53,703 nucleotides of DNA, taken from NCBI GenBank assembly GCA_014730235.1, contig WJIO01000153.1:1-53703 (forward strand). Reading direction: 5' to 3'. This DNA comes from Candidatus Poribacteria bacterium (GTDB lineage Bacteria > Poribacteria > DTPJ01 > WJIO01). The position numbers and the translations under genes are program-made. The notes under the pieces are model-generated. The model was not told where the DNA came from. It was given only the letters and a program-made list of their open reading frames with translations, and did not search any database. Below are positions 1-6,480 of this stretch, one piece after another. Numbering within the stretch: position 1 is the first letter of the stretch; every line of letters starts with the position of its first letter.

Positions 1-595
1 TGAAACGAAGCCTTCGAGCTATAGGGTCGTGCATTCCATCACCATCTTCATCTATGAACTTTTCATAGATTTTTTTTCTTTCTTCCTCTACAATCCCATA
101 TCGGTATCCCATGAGATCTTTAACATCTTTTATGTCTTTGCGCTTATATTTCAAACCGGTGATATCGTTAATTCCATCTTTATTGAAATCTACAACGTTA
201 ATATTTAATTCATCTTTTTTATCTTGTTCCAAAGGTTCTGTACCTAAATCGTTTACTCCATCACCGTCTTTATCAGTAAAAAGGTCATTTATCTTATCCT
301 TATTTTTATCGATAAATTTAAATAAATGCTTGTATTTCTCCTTTGTAACATCGTTTATTCCATCGCCATTTAAATCCTGAAATTTATCGTTTATACCGTC
401 TCTGTTTTCATCTACAAATCCTATAAACTTTGGTTTATCATTTTCCTCCTTTGATACGATTTTATTTTCTAATTTTGACCTTGCATTTTCCCCTTTTGTT
501 TCCTTTTGGGTTTCTGCAGCATAGATATTATTAAAAATGATTAATTGAGCAAAAGCCAAAACTACAATAAGTACAATTATGCGTCGCCAATACAT
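1..595 (-). CDS. Secreted protein with Asp/Gly-rich calcium-binding-type repeats (3' end outside window)
   Basis: The reading frame opens at ATG 595 and stays open to the left edge, giving about 198 codons with no stop, so the C-terminus is missing. GAGGTGA lies 5 bases before the ATG. Residues 1 to about 27 form a signal peptide (MYWRR, then a hydrophobic run ending near YAAE). The mature part is highly charged and carries repeated loops such as DENRDGIND, DLNGDGIND, DKDGDGVND, DFNKDGIND and DEDGDGMHD. These match the DxNxDGxxD calcium-binding loops of dockerin, thrombospondin type-3 and EF-hand-like domains. Binding of Ca2+ outside the cytoplasm is inferred from those loops; the function is unknown. 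Confidence 0.75.
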   Translation of the reverse strand, partial: MYWRRIIVLIVVLAFAQLIIFNNIYAAETQKETKGENARSKLENKIVSKEENDKPKFIGFVDENRDGINDKFQDLNGDGINDVTKEKYKHLFKFIDKNKDKINDLFTDKDGDGVNDLGTEPLEQDKKDELNINVVDFNKDGINDITGLKYKRKDIKDVKDLMGYRYGIVEEERKKIYEKFIDEDGDGMHDPIARRLRF

Positions 596-643
596 TTGGG
601 TCACCTCACTTTGATTATCATAGAAAACTCCTGTGCATTTTAA

Positions 644-672
644 ATATTATCAGTTTGTAGTCGTAAAGTCAA
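644..672 (-). promoter_or_regulatory. Sigma-70-type promoter of the truncated Ca-repeat gene
   Basis: On the minus strand TTGACT (672-667), a 17-base spacer and TAATAT (649-644) lie about 50 bases before the ATG at 595. The -35 matches 5 of 6 and the -10 matches 4 of 6 consensus bases. Confidence 0.55.
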
Positions 673-690
673 CAAAAAATCCAAAATACA

Positions 691-726
691 AAAAAACACG
701 AAGAGGCACGTTGCGTGCCTCTTCGT
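691..726 (-). terminator. Rho-independent terminator after the three-repeat protein
   Basis: A perfect 13-bp stem (698-710 with 714-726) with a 3-base loop is followed on the minus strand by a run of six T (696-691). It lies 36 bases past the stop at 763. Confidence 0.85.
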
Positions 727-762
727 TCCAGCGAATCTGGTTCAATAATTTTAGTCATTTAC

Positions 763-1503
763 TTATGATCCGGATTTTACTCCACCCCATGTAGTAGAAG
801 GTATAGATAATTGTGGGGCAGCCGGAGCTAACAGAGCATCATCATTTGCGTCATCGTCTACATCAGAAGGGCCAAGACCCATTACCCAACCAAGACCTGC
901 TCCACCTTTTCCTCCGGTCTGGAAGATAGGATCTGCATTTTCAGGAGCTTCAACGTCGTATTCATCCAGCTTTTCCTTCACTGCATTCCGGATTTCCTGT
1001 AATGTAGCGCCATCTTCACGCATGGTCTTTACCATTTCCCTTATTTCCTCACGCTGCTCCTCTGTTAAGGGAAATTCGATGCCAAATTCCTCCATTTTTT
1101 GTACAACAGCCTCCCGGATTTCGCTTCTGGTTGCGCCGTCTTCACGCATTTCCAGAACCATCATCCGGACTTCGTCCCTCTGTTCTTTGGTAAGCAGGCT
1201 GAGGGAGTGGAGGGGAACAGTGGCTTTAATGCGTCCACGACCAATAAATAGACATGGGGTTATTTCAACACCCTCTTCTTTAAGTATCTCTGTTACAGCT
1301 TCCCGAATATCGTCTATTGTAGCGTCATCTTCCCACATTTCCTTTACCGTTTCCTGGATAAGCTCTCTCTGTTCATCGGTAAGGGATACGCACAGTCCTA
1401 CATGTCTGTTTCTGATTCTAAAACCCCGGGCGTATACCACAGAAGTTGTAAGCATAGCCAGCGAGAGAACCATAACCATTGCAATAGTAAATTTTTTAGC
1501 CAT
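763..1503 (-). CDS. Secreted helical protein with three LTxEQRxxI repeats
   Basis: The 246-residue protein has a signal peptide (residues 1 to about 25, cleavage near VYARG). It then carries three copies of a helical unit of about 42 residues, at roughly 41-81, 103-144 and 146-187. Each unit reads L-T-x-E-Q-R, then V-x-x-M-x-x-D-x-A-T, then I-R-x-A-V, and ends in E-x-x-V/I-E. The C-terminal 50 residues are Gly/Ala/Asp-rich and look unstructured. A strong AAGGAGG precedes ATG 1503. I do not recognise a named family; charge and helical periodicity recall periplasmic Spy/CpxP-like proteins, but their motifs are not evident. A sigma-54-like site lies upstream and a clear terminator lies downstream, so it is probably a single-gene unit. 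Confidence 0.75.
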   Translation of the reverse strand: MAKKFTIAMVMVLSLAMLTTSVVYARGFRIRNRHVGLCVSLTDEQRELIQETVKEMWEDDATIDDIREAVTEILKEEGVEITPCLFIGRGRIKATVPLHSLSLLTKEQRDEVRMMVLEMREDGATRSEIREAVVQKMEEFGIEFPLTEEQREEIREMVKTMREDGATLQEIRNAVKEKLDEYDVEAPENADPIFQTGGKGGAGLGWVMGLGPSDVDDDANDDALLAPAAPQLSIPSTTWGGVKSGS

Positions 1504-1634
1504 TTTGAAATTCCTCCTTGATAGTTAGTGTTTATGCTTATTAAGCGATACCCTGTATATAAGACATCAGGGGTTAAACATTGGGAGAAATTATTCCTCC
1601 CAACTTTTTATTACTTAATTTCACCATAACATAT

Positions 1635-1650
1635 TGCATTAAGTATGCCA
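1635..1650 (-). promoter_or_regulatory. Sigma-54-like (-24/-12) promoter candidate
   Basis: On the minus strand TGGCATA, four bases, then ATGCA gives the GG and GC pairs at the -24/-12 spacing (consensus TGGCACG-N4-TTGCA). Three of the 12 fixed positions differ. The predicted start would be near 1623, leaving a leader of about 120 bases before ATG 1503. It is weaker than the site at 14696. Confidence 0.45.
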
Positions 1651-1715
1651 ACTATAATTAATCCATATAAAACCAGTTATATCAATGATTTACAGTTACA
1701 TGGTGAAATTTAAAA

Positions 1716-1757
1716 TGAGAAAAGCCATTCGACATTTATGTCGAATGGCTTTTCTCA
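1716..1757. terminator. Perfect 18-bp hairpin between two minus-strand genes
   Basis: Bases 1716-1733 pair perfectly with 1740-1757 around a 6-base loop. The stem contains AAAAGCC/GGCTTTT and ends near A/T runs. It lies about 90 bases past the stop of the NtrC-type gene, so transcription termination is plausible; no long T run follows. Confidence 0.5.
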
Positions 1758-1796
1758 ATATTTGCGTAGAGTTAGTATTTAAGGGCTTCTGGGAGA

Positions 1797-1841
1797 TTTT
1801 TCGACAATTGTGCCGACTCATTCGACGAAATTGTCGAAAAA
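1797..1841. repeat. Inverted repeat with TTCGACAA motifs just after the NtrC-type gene
   Basis: TTTTTCGACAATT (1797-1809) pairs perfectly with 1829-1841. The loop carries a further TTCGAC. The stem ends in T runs in both directions, so it may be the proximal terminator of the kinase/regulator pair. Confidence 0.5.
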
Positions 1842-1847
1842 GGTGAA

Positions 1848-3221
1848 TTACTTTTTCATATCATATTTTTTTAGCTTGTAACGCAAGTTTCTTTCACTAA
1901 TTCCCAGCATATCGGCGGCTTTACTTTGATTTCCGTCAGCTTTCTCCAAGGCATCGGCGATCATGTGACGCTCCATATTCTCTATGGCCTCCGGTAATGA
2001 AATTCCTGAATCCGGATCATATCCCGGTTCTTCTTCACTGGCTGATTTTCTTATGTGAATGGGCAGATCATGGGTTGTTATAAGTTGCCCTCGAGCCATT
2101 ATAACAGCCCTTTCAATGGCATTTTCCAGTTCTCTTACATTGCCGGGATAATGGTATTTAACAAGCATGTCCATAGCTTCTCTGGATACACCCTGGATAT
2201 TTTTATCATTTTCATCAGTATAACGGGATATAAAATAGCTTATCAATGATGCTATATCGCTTTTTCTCTCCCGCAGGGGTGGAATCCTTATACAGACTAC
2301 ATTCAGGCGATAAAACAGGTCTGATCTGAATTGGTTTTGTTCCATCATTTCTTCCAGGTTCCTGTTTGTGGCGGCGATTAATCGTACATCGACCTCTATT
2401 GTTTCATCGCCTCCTACGCGCTCAAATTTCCTTTCCTGAAGCACCCGCAACAGCTTGGTCTGTGTTGTCATAGGTATATCCCCTAGCTCATCAATAAAAA
2501 GGGTTCCCTCATGGGCCTTTTCAAATCGCCCTTTATGCTGTCGATCAGCGCCGGTAAAAGCCCCTTTTTCATGACCAAACAACTCACTTTCCAGAAGATT
2601 TTCACTTAAAGCAGCACAGTTGACAGCTATAAAAGGTTTATCCTTTCGAGGACTGGCGTAGTGCATAACCCTGGCAATAAGTTCCTTACCTGTACCACTT
2701 TCACCACGTATAAGGATATTGGCCTTACTGCTTGCCGCCCTTCCGACCATGTTAATAACTTCTTCCATCTCAGAGCTTCCGGAAATTATACTGCTGAAGC
2801 TGAACTTTTCTTCTAACTGTTCCCGCAGTTCACGATTTTCTGATACCAGAAGTTTCTTCTCCAAAGCCTTTCTGATGGTTATATCCAATTCATCAAGATT
2901 TTCTATAGGTTTTGTAAGATAGTCAAAAGCGCCTTCCTTCATTGCAGAAACGGCCAGTTCCTCATCACCAAAGGCAGTCATAAGTATAACAGCGATCTCC
3001 GGATTAACCTTTTTCACCTCTATTATAACATCCAGACCATTCATATCGGGCATCTTATAATCCGTTAAAACCATATCAATGGGGTGTTCCCGGATAATTT
3101 TTAAACCTTCTGTGCCTGATTCACTACCAAAAACTCTGAAACCCTGGTGTTCAAGGAAACCCGTCAAAGCTTGTAGCTGTGTAACTTCATCTTCAATAAC
3201 CAGTATACTGCCTTCACTCAT
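1848..3221 (-). CDS. NtrC-family sigma-54-dependent response regulator
   Basis: This 457-residue protein is a complete activator of RNA polymerase carrying sigma-54. Domains in order: receiver (about 5-120, acidic pocket E10/D11, phospho-acceptor D54 in LTDYKMPD, K104); AAA+ ATPase (about 145-375) with Walker A GESGTGKE (173-180), the sigma-54-contact loop GAFTGA (220-225) and Walker B LFIDE (241-245); and a Fis-type helix-turn-helix at about 410-457 (NQSKAADMLGISERNLRYKLKK). Its start overlaps the end of the histidine kinase gene by 8 bases, so the two form a translationally coupled pair. Targets are not shown directly. Two sigma-54-like promoters in the window (1635 and 14696) are candidates. 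Orthology to a named regulator cannot be decided. Confidence 0.95.
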   Translation of the reverse strand: MSEGSILVIEDEVTQLQALTGFLEHQGFRVFGSESGTEGLKIIREHPIDMVLTDYKMPDMNGLDVIIEVKKVNPEIAVILMTAFGDEELAVSAMKEGAFDYLTKPIENLDELDITIRKALEKKLLVSENRELREQLEEKFSFSSIISGSSEMEEVINMVGRAASSKANILIRGESGTGKELIARVMHYASPRKDKPFIAVNCAALSENLLESELFGHEKGAFTGADRQHKGRFEKAHEGTLFIDELGDIPMTTQTKLLRVLQERKFERVGGDETIEVDVRLIAATNRNLEEMMEQNQFRSDLFYRLNVVCIRIPPLRERKSDIASLISYFISRYTDENDKNIQGVSREAMDMLVKYHYPGNVRELENAIERAVIMARGQLITTHDLPIHIRKSASEEEPGYDPDSGISLPEAIENMERHMIADALEKADGNQSKAADMLGISERNLRYKLKKYDMKK

Positions 3222-5256
3222 TAACCTTTGCCTCCTTAGGGATATATATTCTAAAAGTAGTGCCTTCTCCTTCTACGCTTTCCACATCTATCCGGCCCCC
3301 ATGCTCCATTACTATCCGCTGAACAACGCTGAGTCCCAGGCCTGTACCTGTGTCCTTTGTGGTAAAATACAGGTCGAATACTCTTGATAAGTCCTCCTCT
3401 GATATACCATTTCCGGTGTCTGATATTTCAATGCAGAGATTCTCTGGCCCCTGGTAAATATTGACAGAAAGATTTCCCCCGTCGGGCATGGCATCAATAC
3501 TGTTTAAAAAGAGGTTAAGCAGGACCTGCTTCATCTGTTCTCTATCAATAGACCACTTTCCCGAATAGTCATTCTCTTTTAGAGCAATCTTTATACCAGT
3601 TTCCTGAGCTTTTGTCCTTATAAGAGATAGGGTTTCTTCCATAAGTTCCTTTATATATACAGGCCGACGTTTAAGCTTTGGTGGTCTGGCGAATTTGAGA
3701 AATTCCTCTACAATCCTGTTAAGCCTTGATGACTCAGACCTGATGGTGTTTATCATCTGGTGATATTTATCCTGATCCTTTTCCGGTGTAAATTCCCGAT
3801 CCAGTCTTTGGGCGAACATGCTTATGGAATTAAGTGGATTTCTAATCTCATGGGCAACAGCCGATGTCAGCTTACCCATAGCACTCAGTTGCTCTGTACG
3901 TCGCATGTTTTCCTGCATTAATCGGGTTTCCGTAATATCCCGTATAACAGCAACTACTGACCTCGCTGGCTTTTTATCTTTATTCCTGTCCGCATCATCA
4001 AATCCAGAAACGCTTATAGACAGCAGTTTATATTGACTTGATCCTGTTTTTATTTTTATTTCTTTATTTTCCATAGAGTTATTTTCCTTTAAACTATTCA
4101 TAAATATTCGGCTTAACTCTGGATTTAGTTTTTCCGTTGATTCACCTATTATTTCTTCGGCTGTCTTTTTGAATATCAATTCGGCGGATCTGTTAAAAAC
4201 AGATATAATTCCTTCTCCATCAGCCACTATAATTCCATCGGCGGTGTTTTCCAAAACCATGCCTGTGTAAGTCTGCATCCTGTCATAAGCATTGCTGAGA
4301 AGCGAGTAATTCTGACTTATCAGAAGAAATCCCAGTAATATTACGCCAAGGACTACAGCTATGATAGCGATAATTACAAGGCGCTGCTTGCTTCGGGATT
4401 CTACAGCCCGAACTTCATCCATTGAAAGACCAATACGAAATAGTGCATAGGATTCCTGACTAAACTGAAAGGGTGTCACAACTTCCAGGACATCCACAGC
4501 ATTGAATTTATATATACGGGTATCAATCCATTTATTCTTCAGGGCATCCTCCAGAAATCTGTCGCCGGATATTTTTTTCATCTCCGTAACGTTTTTGGAT
4601 GCCAGAATAAGACCTATATTGTCCTGCAATACGATGTATTCTATACCCTCATTTTCCCCGATGTCCTGTATAAGACCGCCAATACCTATGGATCTTCTGA
4701 AATCCACCATCTCAGCAGAATCCACCAGCACAATGGCCCCGCCCCTTCTACGCTTTACAGCCACAGCATATCTATGGTCTGTGAATTCACCAGGCTCAAT
4801 GATAACTTCCTTCTCAATCCCCTGGATTACTGGATCGATATATTCAGACATAAATACAGGATCGGAAACATCCCTGCTGCCTTGTATCAATTCACCTTTT
4901 TCATCGAACACATATATACCATACAATTTATTTCTAAAAGCGGCAAAATCCATAACCCTGTCCGATAAGAGCCTCATTCTGTCCAGCCGCTCCAATACAT
5001 AGGCATCGCTGAAAAGCTTGTCAACGATAATCTCCTCTATTTTGTCAAAGCTTAATATGGAATTATAACTCATCATGGATATGGATTCAGCCAGAGATAT
5101 AGCCTCTTCTCTGAGAACCTTCATAATATCTTCCTTGCTGGCTGAAAGCTCATATAAGCCCATACCCAGCATAATTAATATAAGAATAAGAACTATAGCA
5201 AAAATATATCTGGGTTGGATTATACCTTTTCTTATTATCTGCGGTAAATTTTTCAT
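3214..5256 (-). CDS. Membrane-bound PAS sensor histidine kinase (NtrB/AtoS-like), partner of the NtrC-type regulator
   Basis: I chose ATG 5256 because AAGGAT sits properly before it; the frame opens further upstream at a TTG (5307) without a better ribosome site. The 680-residue product has TM1 (about 17-35), an extracytoplasmic sensor domain (about 36-290), TM2 (about 292-315), a PAS domain (about 328-445), a HisKA domain with the phospho-accepting H469 in AVAHEIRNP, and an HATPase domain (about 560-675) with DTGNG and GTGLGLS boxes. The kinase should phosphorylate D54 of the downstream regulator. The ligand is unknown; the sensor part looks Cache-like by length. A DUF4390 gene is divergent from it. 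Confidence 0.93.
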   Translation of the reverse strand: MKNLPQIIRKGIIQPRYIFAIVLILILIMLGMGLYELSASKEDIMKVLREEAISLAESISMMSYNSILSFDKIEEIIVDKLFSDAYVLERLDRMRLLSDRVMDFAAFRNKLYGIYVFDEKGELIQGSRDVSDPVFMSEYIDPVIQGIEKEVIIEPGEFTDHRYAVAVKRRRGGAIVLVDSAEMVDFRRSIGIGGLIQDIGENEGIEYIVLQDNIGLILASKNVTEMKKISGDRFLEDALKNKWIDTRIYKFNAVDVLEVVTPFQFSQESYALFRIGLSMDEVRAVESRSKQRLVIIAIIAVVLGVILLGFLLISQNYSLLSNAYDRMQTYTGMVLENTADGIIVADGEGIISVFNRSAELIFKKTAEEIIGESTEKLNPELSRIFMNSLKENNSMENKEIKIKTGSSQYKLLSISVSGFDDADRNKDKKPARSVVAVIRDITETRLMQENMRRTEQLSAMGKLTSAVAHEIRNPLNSISMFAQRLDREFTPEKDQDKYHQMINTIRSESSRLNRIVEEFLKFARPPKLKRRPVYIKELMEETLSLIRTKAQETGIKIALKENDYSGKWSIDREQMKQVLLNLFLNSIDAMPDGGNLSVNIYQGPENLCIEISDTGNGISEEDLSRVFDLYFTTKDTGTGLGLSVVQRIVMEHGGRIDVESVEGEGTTFRIYIPKEAKVNE

Positions 5257-5382
5257 GTAAATCCTTATTTCCTGGAAAAAATATGTCACCCAATGATAAC
5301 TTCTCAACGTCTATCATCCAGAATATTTACAGGAATCATAACATGAACAACGCAAAGTTTCAAATAAAACCGAGTAAAGAAT

Positions 5383-5411
5383 TTGACTGTTATAAACTAA
5401 TATGATAAGAT
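5383..5411 (+). promoter_or_regulatory. Sigma-70-type promoter of the DUF4390 gene
   Basis: TTGACT (5383-5388), a 17-base spacer and TAAGAT (5406-5411) lie 59 bases before ATG 5470, inside the divergent region shared with the kinase gene. Confidence 0.5.
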
Positions 5412-5469
5412 CAAATCAGAAAAAAACCTTTCTAATTTTTAAGATATTATAAATTGAGCAACCTGGGAA

Positions 5470-6186
5470 ATGGTAAAGAAAAAATATAGCGCAAAAACAA
5501 ATATAGGATTTTATGGTAAAATATTTGTATTATCTGTTATAATAATCTATTATTTTATATATCCGTCAAAGGTTATTGGAAATGATGAAGTTATAAATAT
5601 AGTTAAAAACGAAGTTATAAACGGTAAATTAGCTCCAACATTTAAAGCTAATGGTGTATTTACTAATCGGGTGGTTAAATATCTCAACAGGGGTTTTACT
5701 GTAAGAATAGACTATAAAATAGAATTGTGGCGTAAGCGAAGATTCTGGTTTGATAGTCTGGAAAGTCAAAAACGCTTGAGTTACCAAATGAATTTTGTGC
5801 CCCTGGAAAAACGTTATTTATGTGTAAAATACCAGGATGGGAAAGCCCTTGAGTCAAAACTTGATCGCCAGCAGGAGGAGATAATTAAATGGGTAACTCA
5901 GCCAGAACCGCCATTGAAATTAGTAAATACGATGGAATTAGATCAAAAATCTGGATATTATTATAACATCGAAGTTATAGTAGCGACTTTAACTACTGAA
6001 AATATAGAACATCTACAGCAGTGGCTTGATGAGTTTGATGAAGAGGAAGAAGATAAATCAACCTTTACTGAAACAACTTTGAAAGTAGCTGCTGATTTAT
6101 TATCGTCCAGGAACAGAAAAAATAAAACTTTTCGGTCTGAGATATTTCATATCTATAATCTACCGAAGTTGTATATGGATAAATAA
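5470..6186 (+). CDS. DUF4390-like envelope protein
   Basis: The 238-residue protein has one hydrophobic N-terminal segment (about 16-36, an anchor or signal peptide). The rest resembles DUF4390: a predicted beta-rich domain with the segment FTVRIDYKIELWRKRRFWFD, then RLSYQMNFVPLEKRYLCV. In Proteobacteria DUF4390 genes often sit beside NtrY-like kinases (family knowledge, from memory). Here the gene is divergent from an NtrB/NtrC pair, which fits. An acidic stretch (DEFDEEEEDK) lies near residue 195. The ribosome site is weak (CTGGGAA). The molecular function of the family is unknown. The family call rests on the motif pattern alone. Confidence 0.65.
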   Translation: MVKKKYSAKTNIGFYGKIFVLSVIIIYYFIYPSKVIGNDEVINIVKNEVINGKLAPTFKANGVFTNRVVKYLNRGFTVRIDYKIELWRKRRFWFDSLESQKRLSYQMNFVPLEKRYLCVKYQDGKALESKLDRQQEEIIKWVTQPEPPLKLVNTMELDQKSGYYYNIEVIVATLTTENIEHLQQWLDEFDEEEEDKSTFTETTLKVAADLLSSRNRKNKTFRSEIFHIYNLPKLYMDK

Positions 6187-6210
6187 TAATTTGTTATCCT
6201 TGATTAATAA

Positions 6211-6373
6211 GGCTCTTCCGACTTGAGTGGGGTAAAGATAAGAAACTTCTTTATGCTGTCATTCCTGTGGAAGCAGGAATCTAGTCTTTATGCGGACTAC
6301 TGGATTCCTGCTTCCGCAGGAATGACAAGCTGAGAGCATTTTCAATTATTACCACACTAAACCCGAAAGAATC
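6211..6373. mobile_element. MITE-like element, copy A, with 8-bp target duplication
   Basis: The 163-bp element begins GGCTCTTCCGACTTGAGTGG and its right end is the inverted GATTCTTTCGGGTTTAGTG. ATTAATAA flanks it on both sides (6203-6210 and 6374-6381). The core holds two hairpin arms built on ATTCCTG...CAGGAAT. It has no coding capacity. Confidence 0.8.
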
Positions 6374-6480
6374 ATTAATAATCAGTGATCGCTGATCCGT
6401 GAATTATCAACTGTGAATTGTATTATGAGAGAAGCAAAATATTTTCCTGTAAATATTCTTCGCTAAATGGAGGTGCTGTA

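Larger units (their letters stand above)
1504..1847. other. Intergenic region between the NtrC-type gene and the three-repeat gene
   Basis: This 344-base stretch has no supportable gene. It holds a sigma-54-like site (1635-1650), a small hairpin in the predicted leader (stem 1581-1587 with 1597-1603), and two long hairpins (1716-1757 and 1797-1841). Confidence 0.6.

Noticed and set aside
1022..1528. 168-codon plus-strand frame opposite the three-repeat gene
   Set aside because: It is antisense to a protein with signal peptide, ribosome site and internal repeats; its own translation is Ser-rich and without features.
5257..5307. Seventeen extra N-terminal residues for the sensor kinase from a TTG
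   Set aside because: ATG 5256 has AAGGAT at good spacing, and the membrane segment follows it directly.
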